Both the position numbers and the translations under genes were made by a program. Of a stretch of 64,000 nt of DNA, positions 24,568 through 35,329 are shown in pieces. Location: assembly GCA_947095585.1 (NCBI GenBank), contig OX352766.1, forward strand, positions 930,001-994,000, in the 5' to 3' direction. The DNA is from Nephrocerus scutellatus (taxonomy: Eukaryota; Arthropoda; Insecta; Diptera; Pipunculidae). The notes under the pieces were generated by a model that worked only from the letters and a program-made list of their open reading frames with translations, was not told the DNA's origin and did not search any database. Positions within the stretch are counted from its first letter, which is position 1; each line of letters starts with the position of its first letter.

Positions 24568-25175
24568 GGACTAAAGTAGGCTTTGTTGGCTTTAGGAAGA
24601 GACTTTACAAATTGAAGTAGGCTTTTTTGGCTTCAGAAAGAGTCTTGACAGACTAAAGTAGGCTTTATTGGCTTTAGGAAGAGACTTGACAGACTGAAGT
24701 TGGCTTTGTTGTATTTAAGAAGAGTCTTGACAGACTGAAGTAGGCTTTGTTGGCCTTAGGAAGACTCTTGATAGACCTTAGAAGGCTTTGTTGGCTTTAG
24801 GAAGAGTCTCGATAGACTTTGGTAGGCTTTGTTAGCTTTAGGAAGACTCTTGATAGACCTTAGAAGGCTTTGTTGGCTTTAGGAAGAGTCTCGATAGACT
24901 TTGGTAAGCTTTGTTAGCTTTAGGAAGAGTCTTGACAGACTAAAGTAGGCATTTTTGGCTTTAGGAAGAGTCTTGACAGACCGAAGTAGGCTTTGTTGAC
25001 TTTAGGAAGAGTCTTGACAGGCTGAAGTAGGCTTTGTTGGATTTAAGAAGAGTCTTGATATACTTTAGTAGGCTTTGGTGGCTTTAGAAAGAGTCTCGAT
25101 AGACTTTGGTAGGCTTTGTTAGCTTTAGGAAGAGTCTTGACAGACTGAAGTAGACTTTGTTGGATTTAAGAAATC
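24568..25175. repeat. 41-bp tandem repeat array (~15 copies)
   Basis: The unit is gactgaagtaggctttgttg plus gctttaggaagagtcttgaca. Variants alternate (cagactgaag versus tagactttgg and tagaccttag), which suggests a higher-order arrangement. The array sits inside the mariner-like composite. Confidence 0.9.
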
Positions 25176-25726
25176 GTTTAGCTGTTGTCGTCGTCGTTCA
25201 TCCGTGTTTCTCCAAGGCTGATTTGGGTTCCGTATTAAAAATTCTTTTTACGGGCGAGGTTATTGGCCTCGCGCCAACCTTACTTTGAAGGGACCGGCCC
25301 GATCATTCAGATTTTCCTGTATTGGAGGAAAATTGCCGGGGGCCACCACCTGAAGGTTTGATCGAGCACTTCCACCAGTCAGAGATAGGCCTCCTGCAAT
25401 TCTGATGCATTATTCCCCATATAATGCTGATGGCAGTTTGTAAACTTTATTGTAATAAAATCGTTAACCTTGACTGACATTATGACATTGACAGAATATA
25501 AAAAAAGTTGACGGTTGTGTTTATATCAAAATACAAAGTTGTTATGTCCTTATTGAAAAACCCTTTTTGTGTATTATCATGAGTCCTTAAGTGTCTTTAA
25601 GTACCCGCTTTGCAATATTTGAGCGGTTTTTAATTAATTTTCTCTTTTTATCTCTCTCCCTCTCTCTCTCTCTCTTTCTCTGTGTCTCTCTCATTTTCTC
25701 TCTCCAAACACTCAACACTCATCCAG

Positions 25727-27935
25727 TTGGTGCACCCAGCTGCGCAACGAACAATCCGAAAATCCATTCGTTTCGTGTTGTTACCGCTCGTGATGCCAGC
25801 GTAAATATATCTGCCGAGCCAAACTCAAAAATCCAAAAGCCCATATTGATGTGTTTCATCTGTAAGCTGAGCTTTGGTAATACGAAGTCATTTAGTTTGC
25901 ACGCGAACAGCGAGCACACGCTCAACCTACACGAGTCGGAGAAGTTTCTATTGAATCGAGAATATTCGAGTGCCATTATACAGCGGAATGTTGATGAGAA
26001 GCCGCAGATATCATTTCTGGAGCCGTTGGATACGCAAAAGCAGCAGCAGCAGCAATTAATGCACCAACAGCATCATCTGTCATCGATTGATGGGACAACA
26101 TCAACATCAGTGACGAATCTGACCATTGCAACAGCAGTAAAAACAACAACAATAACAACAACAGCTACGTCGGCGACAACGACGACGACAGCAGCAGCAG
26201 CAGCACAAACAACAACGTCCGGCCACAGTCCACTGTTGTCTCCATCGACGACGACGACGACGACGACAAACATCCAAACAAGCAGCAGCAGCAATACCGT
26301 CCCCAACACCTGCTTTACCTCCTCAACCTGCTCCGCATCACTAACGCTATCGTCCTCTTCAGCTGTGGTTACATCGCCGACGGCGGCGACAACGGCACTC
26401 CAGGCGAATGACACTTTTGCTGCAGCAGGGACGTCGTCGTCGGCAGCAGCTGCGCATCCCTCTGCTCAAAATTTGGACTACATCATCAGTGTTGTCGATC
26501 AGCAACAGCAGCAGCAACAGCAACAACAACATCTGCTGAAAATGCCAACCACAAGTGAAACAACCATCGCAAGTAGTATGAGAGGCGGTGGAAACAGCGG
26601 AGCAGTCACCACCGCTGCAAATCAGCAGCAACACCAACACCAGCACCAACTCCAACACCACCAGCAGCAGCAACTTATGATGCTGAATCATCAACGGACA
26701 TCGGAGAGTTTCGATAATCTGATAAGCCTGGATCTGAGTGCGACGGCAGCTGGATTGGCGACAATAAAAACAACGCCGACCACAGCGACACCAAAGTTGA
26801 CAACCATCACTGTGACAGATGGACATCAGTCACCAATGGCGCTTTCATCATCTTCTACGCTTGCTTCACCAGTCGGAGCAGGAGGACTAAGAACATCAAC
26901 ACCCACCTCCTGCATCCAAGCAAGCAATCCCAAATTGTCAGCAACAGAAGCTGCCACGACGTCTTCATCAACGGAGGCGGCAGCCTCACCATTAATAGCA
27001 TCATTCCTAACAAAAACTAACAACAACAACAACAATAGCAGTAACAGCAGCAGTAGTATTAGTAATTTAAGTAACAACCTCAGCAACATCAAGACTCTCA
27101 GTCCTGCTGGCTCAGGGCAAGCTCAGTATCATCATCATCATCATCTTCAGCATCATCATCACCATCATCAGTCGTCGTCGTCATCGTCGTCGGCAGCAGT
27201 AGCGGCCGCAGATTTCCTACAACAACAATTCCAACAGTTGCAAAACCAAATCCGAATGACATCGTCGTCGTCGTCTCCTGCTGCAGCACTGGCAGCAGCG
27301 GCAGCGGCAGCAGCAGCGATGGCGGCAGCAGCAAGCGATGGTTGCGGAACGCCTACATCTAACACAACATCAATGCTGCTTCCTGGAAGCGGCAGCACAA
27401 TCGCCAACGTCAACAACAGTAACACCAACACAAACACCACAACCACAACCACCAGCAGCGGCAGCAGCAGCAATTTAAGTTCCTTTCAAGCCTCCTTGGC
27501 AGCTGCGGCGGCAGCAGTAGCCGCTGCAGACAGTAGTAGTAGCAGCTGTAGCAGCAGTAGCAACAAACACAACAACAATGCAAAGCTAATCAACGATTTC
27601 TTACAACATCAATTAGCCGCTGCTGCTGCTCAGCAACAACAGTACAGTAGTAGTGGTGGTGGTGGCACCGGCGGCCTTGCGTGCCCCGAACATCCCGACA
27701 TCAAGGGTATCGACTGCAAGACATGCGAACTAATCGAGATCAACATGAAATCGCCAATCACACCGACAAGATCACCAAATAGTATTAGCAATATGCTACC
27801 ATCAAGTCTGACAATGTCGCCGAGTGCTGCAGCAGCAGCGGCGGCGGCGGCGGCTGCCGCGACAACATCTAGTTTCACAATTGGCGCTTGTCCGGAGCAC
27901 ATCAACGGACGGCCGCTGGGAGTCGATTGTTCAAG
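25727..27935 (+). CDS. zfh2: zfh2 coding exon 3 (residues 86-822), first finger and long low-complexity linker
   Basis: The exon starts after a CT-rich tract ending atccag and stops at a gtgagtg donor in phase 2. Near its start is a C2H2 finger ([12 protein letters not shown], about residues 128-150) followed by a conserved-looking stretch ending in SFLEPLDT. Then come about 550 residues of Gln, Thr, Ser, Ala, His and Asn tracts with no obvious fold. Near the 3' end are two related motifs, [16 protein letters not shown] (about 738) and [18 protein letters not shown] (about 807, completed by exon 4). They look like a duplicated small metal-binding knuckle. Open frame upstream of 25727 is only the CT-rich tract, which is pyrimidine tract rather than protein. 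Confidence 0.92.
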
Positions 27936-30059
27936 GTGAGTGCAGTAGATTTTTATTCTCTCTCTCTCTCTCATATTCTCTTGTGATGTTGTTGTCTTTT
28001 TCGTCTAATAAGAGTGTGGCAGCAGCCCGTTATACGAATAAACGGGGTGTCTCCGCTAAAACTCCCATTGCGGTTTGTGCATCCGCTTAAAACGCATATT
28101 GCGGACTGTATCTCCGCTAAAAAAATTGGTGCGTGTCTATGCTAACTTGTATGTGAACCACTGAATATATAATTTCCGACCGCTAAAGCAGAACTTCAAC
28201 TCCATCTGGAGCATAGGGCAACAACAAGATCCGTCCATCTGTCCCGATCCGCCGCAAGCGGCTTTAGCACTGGCCACGTACGATTATTCTGAGACTGAGA
28301 CTAAGCTTCCTCCAATTCAGTGGACGACCTCTATGTTGTTTTTGGTCTTTCACAACACGTCTTGCACCCTCAGGACACCGTTCAAAAGATTGTTTCTCGA
28401 TGTTATTGTCTGGTTTCCAATCCAACGCCACTTTCGTTGCATGCATGTCTGCATCCACTTTTTTCTGACCGGTCCTATTCCACAACTCGAAGTTTGCAGC
28501 CAACAGATCCTCATAATGTACCGCAGATACCGATGATTATGTCGTCTGTGTGCCTGGTTCAGCTAGTCGCTGGCGTAGTAGTTCATCTACAAGAAGAATG
28601 TTCTACAAAAGTGGAGACTGTACCTCGCCTTGTGGGCATCCTCAGGTTTTATCACCGACCATGGTATCCGCTGTTCTGGTAGCCAGCATCGCACACATCC
28701 ATTAAGTGATTGTTGCAGTCTACTCTCTTTCTCTCCATCGCCTCATGAGATTCTTTGTCGAATGCTTCTTCGATATCTTGGAAGGCGCATACCGCGACCT
28801 TTGTATACTCCCCGTTAGCTGCCACAGTTCTTAAGAGGTACGAAAGGAGATTATATAATGGAAGCTTTTTATTGTTTTCTTGTTTAGTGCAGATCTCCGA
28901 GGCTTACTTCCAGTCCTTCTTACCTGCCCTGAGGTAGTTCATCCCCATCTTGAGCTCGTTACTGGTCACTGTGCTTCCTGCGAAGTGTTTTCCCAAGATA
29001 TTGGGAAATTGGATTGGCTCTCTGCTCCTCATTTTCTGTGAACTTCCCGTTCTGTGTTCTATCAGTGGTGTCTTAATACTCTAAGCATCTTTTGCCAAAG
29101 CCTTATACAGTCTGGCATACGCTGTTGTATTAGTAACTAATACTACTCACAGAATTTACGGAAGCTTCTGCGTTTGGCTCTTCTCACTTCTTTATTATGT
29201 GTTGTGAGAGCTTCTCTGTATTGCTCTCGTGCGGTTTTAAGGAGTTTCATCACCTGCCTTCGAAGGACTGACAGTCTCCATGGAGCTTCATTACTCATGT
29301 TGAGAGAGCTCACCGGGAGACTCGACTCGACTCATATGCATCGGAGATGGCCCAATTCATCTCACTTACTGCACATTCCAGCTCGTGCGAACATTTGGCC
29401 CAACTCTTTGAATGAAGTTGCATCTCAAAGTGGTTTTGAAGACTTGTCACAATTTGTCCTTCTAGATTTTCTGCCCAAACACAAAGTGATTGATTGTATT
29501 ACAGACACAAGCACACAAATATTTGTTCGTTTGTTTGTTTTTTTCTGCCTCTGCTGCTCCAATTAATTGATTACGACAAGTAGTTCGCCCCGTATGCTGA
29601 TTGCTTGTTGTGGCTGTTGCTGTTGACAATTCAAAGGCGCACCAACATGCAATGCAGAGCATTTTTAATTGAAATTAATCAAAAGCACCTCTGGCAAGTG
29701 TCTGTGTGTGTGTGTAAGTAGTTGTTAGCGCTGGCGATGATACCCGCTCGCGCGCTCGCTCGCCATCTTTGAAATTTGAATGATGGATGTCAACTGGCGA
29801 CTGGCAAGCGCTTCGGCTACGGCGACCCGTCTTGGTTCGTCGACCGGCTCGCACTAAAGTTCATCTCTTGTGGTTGCCGGTTGCCAGATGGGATGGGAAC
29901 AATTGTTGAGGTTTTTCTTTTGTCCCCCTCCCACCCACATGCTGTTAATGTGATCGTCATCGCTCTGTATGTGTGTTTGTGTGTGTGTGTGTGTATTCAT
30001 TTCTTATATTACGATGCATTATAAAATTAATAGAATTACATTACAGCCATGAGTACTTA

Positions 30060-30098
<39 letters not shown>

Positions 30099-30101
30099 TA
30101 G
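27936..30101 (+). other. zfh2: intron 3 of zfh2
   Basis: Holds a short cgctaaaa-type repeat (28040-28125), a minus-strand LINE piece (28190-29000) and, from 29000 to 30040, nothing I recognise beyond short GT runs. The acceptor follows a (CT)n run at 30064-30094. Confidence 0.75.
28190..29000 (-). mobile_element. decayed R1/LOA-type LINE, reverse-transcriptase core
   Basis: Minus-strand motifs appear in order: CAFQDIEEAFDKESH near 28740-28800 (motif A, FLDIEGAFD type), GCPQGEVQSPLL near 28600-28645 (motif B), a degraded ADD block (HTDDIIIG) near 28535-28560 and a C-terminal RGRPLNWRK near 28300. Several frameshifts are present. It may extend toward 29450. Confidence 0.7.
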
Positions 30102-30283
30102 ATGCGAAATGATTTTGAACTCAGCGCGCCTGAACAGCGGCGTACAGATGTCGACGCGCAACTCATGCAAAACACTGAAATGTCCACAATGCAATTGGCA
30201 CTACAAGTATCAGGAAACATTAGAAATTCATATGAGGGAGAAACATCCGGATGGGGAGAGCGCCTGCGGGTATTGTCTAGCTG
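30102..30283 (+). CDS. zfh2: zfh2 coding exon 4 (residues 822-883), C2H2 finger
   Basis: The exon lies between a (CT)n tract ending cctag and a gtaagtag donor. The first base completes the Arg codon left by exon 3, then [13 protein letters not shown] follows. A clear C2H2 finger ([18 protein letters not shown]) occupies about residues 848-870, and a second CxxC pair (ACGYC) follows at the end. The final base joins GT of exon 5 to give Gly, producing [16 protein letters not shown]. This run is strongly reminiscent of ZFHX proteins. Confidence 0.93.
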
Positions 30284-31329
30284 GTAAGTAGCGCGCCAGA
30301 GTGCCAGTAATCTCCTCCAGCATCATCATTTGTGCTGCAATGCGAGAAGGCTCTCAATTTCATGTGTAATTGGTTGGTGATGGGGCCTGTGAGTCTGTGT
30401 GTGTGTGTGCGCGTGCGTTTGAATTTGAATTCGGGACGCCGTGGATCAGTTGGAGGAGCAGATGGGCATCATCGCTCCCATGCTGGTTGGTGATGCTAAT
30501 GGGCATGGGTTGCATGCGCTGCATCTCCTGCATCTCTTGCATCACTGATGATGGTCGCGTATTCCCTAATATCAGTTGCGGTGTTGCGGCTGCAATGCAT
30601 TTCCTTCGATTGGATTAAATTGGTGCGAGACGCGGACGATGGGCACGCAGCTTTTCTAAATTTGATATTTGATTGAATTAATTCGAGCAGCAACAGCAGA
30701 ATACGACAGACAGACAGACGGACGGATGGACGAAGTGGCCTATGGGACTGCTGCTCGATCGTTCGGTATACTCTCGTCTCTCTTGCACTCTTCTTCTTGT
30801 TCATCGCCACTCATTACTGGTAGTCAGTCGCCTCTGCTTCTTCTGCCTCCCGTTGGCTGGCTGTGTACAGATTTTTAAACGGCGCTACAGAATGCGTGCG
30901 TGTGTCTGTCTGTCTGTCTGATCGTCCGCTCCTATCGACTGTTGGACAATCTTGCGAATTCCATAATTACTTTTAATTTGTAAGCGGCAGCGCCGTGATT
31001 TTGACCATCGTTGAACATTGCGCTCAATCATCGCCCAATTGAGCATTTAGTACTGTGGTTGGTGGTGGCGGTGCTGGTGGTGATTACCCGTGCCCCCGAC
31101 TGTCTGTCTGCTGATGGCATTGAGTTGCGTTCGCGTTGAGCTGCGCTTAAGCTTACTTTCTTACAAAAAAGTAGATGATGCATGCCATCAAATGGCAAAT
31201 GGCAAATGGCAACTTGGCGTACTCTAATTGTGGGGTAATTTCCGGGGGTCGTGCGTGTGCCCCCTTTAAAATCGAGTGCAATACTCTGTGCTTTTTAATT
31301 GCACCCACCTGGTAGATGATGGTTGATAA

Positions 31330-31556
31330 AGGGCTTGAGAAGAGGATCTCTATCCGCTGCTGTCAAAACTTTTCTCATCTCAATAAGGGCTTGAGAAGAG
31401 GATCTCTATCAACTGCTTTCTAAACTTTTCCCATCTCATCAAGGCTTGAGAAGAGGATCTTCATCCACTGCTTTCAAAACTTTTCTCATCTCATCAAGGC
31501 TTGAAAAGCGGAGCGCGATCCACTGCTTTCTAAACTTTTCTCATCTTATCAAGCTC
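31330..31556. repeat. four tandem copies of a ~56-bp unit
   Basis: The string aaggcttgagaagaggatct or a variant starts near 31331, 31387, 31441 and 31498, each followed by actgctttctaaacttttc. It abuts the RT fragment beginning near 31560. Confidence 0.85.
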
Positions 31557-31559
31557 AAT

Positions 31560-32265
31560 TCAAGTTGTCTTGCACGGTTTCAAGTCTGAAATGTTGGCGT
31601 TCCACAGCGCTCTGTTCTGTCTCCGACACTTTTTCTCATTTTTTTTTTACTTCGCTTGTTACTTCTTATCCAACTAAATCGTTTGCTGACAACAGTACTC
31701 TTACCTTCTCTTGTATGTTCCCTGGTTCACAGCCCTTCTCTTGGGATGGAGAACTTAAACAACAGCGTATGTTAAGCTCGTTAAATTCTGACCATGACAG
31801 CATAACAAAGTGGGAAGAACAAAATAAAGAGTCGCATTTAAGGCTTCCAAAGCCCAATGCTGTCTTCTGTCGTCCAAACGTAATTTAAGCCCTCAGCCTT
31901 TATCCATGAATGGGGATTTTGTATCAAAGAAACTGAAAAACTCGCCATTCCCGGTATTTGCGTCAAAGACAAGCTTCGTTGGAATGACCACATATGCACC
32001 GTCGCCAAAAATGCGTCGAAGTGCCTTTGCTTCCTGATCTGGATGCTATCTACAAGGCGTTTGTTCGCCCCAAACTTGAGTACAATTGTCACATCTGGTC
32101 AGGTGCGCCTAAGACTACCTCGCACCTGCTAGATGGAATACTAAAGCGAGCGTTAAAGCTTATCGGTGTCGAAAATATAGCGAAGCCAATAGATTCGCTT
32201 AAACACTGCCGGAAGGTTTCTTGGTTGTCATCGCTTCTTCCTTCTTTTGAGAAGATGTCATGATA
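31560..32265 (+). mobile_element. jockey/CR1-like reverse-transcriptase fragment, C-terminal half
   Basis: Broken frames read NVGVPQRSVLSPTLFLIF (motif B), SFADNSTLTFSC (the FADD block with the second Asp replaced by Asn), then LYKAFVRPKLEYNCHIWSG and LLDGILKRALKLIG (thumb). Stops and shifts show that it is dead. Confidence 0.75.
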
Positions 32266-32925
32266 CTCTTAGCAAAACCGCTTAGCAAATTGTTTCAACT
32301 CTCAATGAAGACAGGTTGGTGTTTTTCCTTGAATTTGGAGGAGAGTGGCTAATATTCAACCCTTTCCGAAGAAAGGTGATACATCTGCACCCGCTAACAC
32401 CGCCCTATTGCTTTATTGTTGGTTCTATCGAAGGTAATGGAATCTTTCGTTAATTTCAAGCTAATAAGCTAACTAGCATAAGCTAATAAGCATAACTAAT
32501 AGATACGAATGCTCTTTTGTCCGATGTGCAGTACGGATTTGGTAAAAATCGCTCCTCAGGTGAGCTCATGTGCATGTGCATGAATAATTGTTGGGAGCGG
32601 AGAATTGAAAATCTATGCGATTCAAGCGTTGTACCTTTGGATGTTTCAAGGGCTTCTTATAGAGTATGGTATGATTGTCTTATAAATAAGATTCGTTCGC
32701 TCAACTTACACTTCTCTCTCTTATTGGATGGATTGAGATTTATTTGTGGAACTGTAAAATAAAAGTTGTATCTCTTAAGCTTCGCTGAATGGTATAAATG
32801 CTGGCGTGCCACAAGGCTCATCCCTTTTGCCTACGCTCTTCTCTTGATATATATCAAGTACCTGTTGTCTTTCACAACCTGTGCTATCCATTCATTTGCC
32901 GATTTGCTGGACAATTCGACAACCA
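32266..32925 (+). mobile_element. second jockey-like RT fragment, N-terminal half, abutting exon 5
   Basis: The motif order PFPKKGD, LSDVQYGFGKNRSSGEL, then [12 protein letters not shown] at 32790-32825 and [10 protein letters not shown] at 32890-32925 is the palm of a jockey-type RT. It belongs upstream of the part carried by the preceding fragment, so the two pieces are separate insertions or a rearrangement. Confidence 0.7.
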
Positions 32926-32964
32926 CACCCATTAACCCCTTTGTTTCTTCATTATTCCTTCCAG

Positions 32965-34905
32965 GTCAGCAACATCCCAGATTGGCGCGTGGCGAGTCGT
33001 ACACATGCGGCTACAAACCCTATCGCTGTGAAATCTGCAACTACTCGACAACCACGAAGGGCAATCTCTCCATTCACATGCAGAGCGACAAACACTTGAA
33101 CAACATGCAAGAGCTGAATAGCTCGCAGAATATGGCGGCAGCGGCGGCGGCGGCAGCTGTAGCGGCCGGCAATGCCTCCGATATTCGTGAATCGCCCAAA
33201 ATTGTGATGGCTGCTAACCTGCAACAGCAATCACAGCAGTCGCAACACCATCAGCAACACCAACAGCAACATCAGCAACAGCAGCAGCAACAGCAAACGT
33301 CCAAGCCGAAGCCGAGTTTCCGTTGTGACGTGTGCTCCTACGAGACGAGCGTGGCACGCAATTTGCGCATCCATATGACCAGCGAGAAGCACACCCACAA
33401 CATGGCTGTGCTGCAGAACAACATAAAGCACATACAGGCGTTTAGTTTCCTGCAACAGCAACAACAGCAGCAGCAAAACCTTGGCTTGGGTCAAACAGCA
33501 GCAGCAGCGGTAGCAGCCTCATCGCCTGCTGCGAGTGCATCGTCCGCGTTGGGTGTAGTCGGTGTGCAGAACCTGCAAAATCTGCAGAACTTCCTGCCAG
33601 AAGCGGCCCTAGCGGATATCGCTTACAATCAAGCTCTTATGATTCAGCTGCTTCATCAGAATGCCGCTGCTGCAGCAGCAGCCAATCAATTGCCACCGAT
33701 TGCAGTGCAATCAGGACAACAACAGCAACAACAACATTATCAGCAGCAACAATCACCGCCAGTGCAGTCGACGACAAAACATCATCACCACCACCAATCA
33801 CAACCACAATCACAACAACAGCAGCAGCAATCGCAACAACAACCGCCACCAACAACAGGCAATGTCACTGCGGCAGCCCTATTAGCAGCAGCAGCTGCAG
33901 CAGCGGCCGCTTCCGCTTCGGTTGACGATTCAACGGCAGCAGCAACAGCATGCCTCCAACAACAACAGGATCCTCTCGACCCACCTATCGATCCTGATCA
34001 CCGACCCACAACAATATTCTCATGTCTCATTTGTGCCACCTACAACACCAACAGCATCGACGAGCTCAACAATCATTTGATGATCGATCGATCGCGCAAC
34101 TCGCCCGGCAACAGCGGCGGTGGCGGCGGAGGCGCCGGCAACAACTGCAACTCGGACATTATGATGATCCTGAACAACAACTACATATGCCGCCTGTGCA
34201 ACTACAAGACCAACCTGAAGGCGAACTTCCAGCTGCACAGCAAGACGGACAAACACTTGCAGAAGCTCAACTACATCAATCACATTCGGGAGGGCGGCCC
34301 CAAAAACGAGTACAAAATGAAGTACAACAACACCAACACTGTCCAGTTGAAGTGCAACTGCTGCGACTTCTACACGAATTCCATACAGAAATTGAATCTG
34401 CACACGCAGCACATGCGCCACGACACAATGAAGATGATCTTCAATCATCTGCTGTACATCGTCAACAGCTTCAATTATGAGAATCGATCGGCGGCGGCAG
34501 CAGAGGCAGCCGCAACAGCGAAACCAGCCACCGTCACCGATGTAACCGCCTCCTCCGATGTCGCCTTGAATGAGACCAGCAGCAGCGGCGGCGGCGGCGT
34601 TGGTTGTGTTGGTGCACCGCCAGATAGCAACAACTCGTCAGCAACTAGCACTTCCGGTAGCGATTCCCAATTGCAATTGAATTGCAAGCGGAAAGTGCTG
34701 CTCTGTCAGCTGTGCAACTTCACCGGCGTCAACATTCTCCAAATGGTGCAACATGTGAAGAGTCTGCGGCACATACAAGTGGAGCAGTTCATCTGTTTGC
34801 AGCGCCGGAGCGAGAATCTGGAGCCGCTTGGCTTGGACGACGTTTTCAAAATTACTGACAACATCAGCATCACAGGTGTGAGTGACAATGCGCCAGCAAC
34901 AGCCG
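32965..34905 (+). CDS. zfh2: zfh2 coding exon 5 (residues 883-1530), cluster of six finger-like units
   Basis: The acceptor is ccttccag and the donor gtaagt, leaving phase 1. Fingers in order: [17 protein letters not shown] (about 904), [17 protein letters not shown] (about 1001), a degenerate [18 protein letters not shown] lacking a clean second His (about 1233), [17 protein letters not shown] (about 1289), [17 protein letters not shown] (about 1344) and [17 protein letters not shown] (about 1461). Several have the His-X5-His spacing (e.g. HMQSDKH) often seen in RNA/DNA-binding U1-like and ZFHX fingers. Poly-Gln, poly-Ala and Gly-rich linkers separate them. About 200 bp of intron just upstream is open in the same frame but is reverse-transcriptase debris. 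Confidence 0.94.
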
Positions 34906-35184
34906 GTAAGTTTTGTTATTTATTGTTAGCCTAAACATATGCTGTGCTTTATATAATTGCGCTTTAAGTGACATCTTTTGGCTACGGGTTAGTTAGGCAG
35001 ATATGTGATTGCCAATTTTGTTGTGTTTTTTGTTGTGTGGAAAAGCGGAAAAGCTCATCCCTCTCTTGAAGAGTCTTTCTCTCGACAGTTTTCTTCTTTT
35101 CTTGGAATACCAGAAGCATTCCAGGAAGCTATGATGAACGGTTGAAGAGAGTTGGCAAAACGGACAGACATATCTTTATATCAG

Positions 35185-35290
35185 AAGGGGTTTTCAATAG
35201 GGACATAACAATTTTGTGTTTTAATACAAACGCATCTGTAAATATATTTATGATCTGTCAATGTCAAAACGGCAGTCAATGTGTGTACAC
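35185..35290 (+). mobile_element. end fragment of the AAGGG mariner-like family
   Basis: AAGGGGTTTTCAATAGGGAC and the following ~80 bp match the inverted right end of the copy at 16859-17569. Only one end is present, and the 11-bp satellite follows about 40 bp later. Confidence 0.7.
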
Positions 35291-35329
35291 GCACGTTCGA
35301 AGTTATACTTATTTGGAACAACAAAACAG

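Larger units (their letters stand above)
23520..25565 (-). mobile_element. mariner-like element with nested insertions
   Basis: The left end AAGGGTTTTCCAATAAGGAC and the inverted right end gtccttattgaaaaaccctt match the copy at 16859-17569. The minus strand has TCWKTIFLPELDGLDISN followed by HMPHSWTNDC, the same decayed transposase. From about 24030 the element is broken by an RT fragment and a 41-bp tandem array, and the right terminal part resumes near 25430. A TA flank is clear only on the left. Confidence 0.75.
23491..25726 (+). other. zfh2: intron 2 of zfh2, mostly one composite transposon
   Basis: Only about 29 bp at the donor side and 161 bp at the acceptor side are not part of the mariner-like composite, so the ancestral intron may have been about 190 bp. 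A CT-rich tract of about 50 bp (25650-25700) precedes the acceptor. Confidence 0.75.
30284..32964 (+). other. zfh2: intron 4 of zfh2
   Basis: From 30284 to 31320 I see only microsatellite-rich unique DNA (GT, cagacaga and tgtctg runs). A 56-bp tandem repeat and then two reverse-transcriptase fragments fill the rest up to about 40 bp from the exon 5 acceptor. Confidence 0.75.

Noticed and set aside
25976..27473. Long minus-strand open frames opposite exon 3 (poly-Leu, poly-Val, poly-Ala)
   Set aside because: They are antisense shadows of CAG, ACA and ACG codon tracts and lack any domain.
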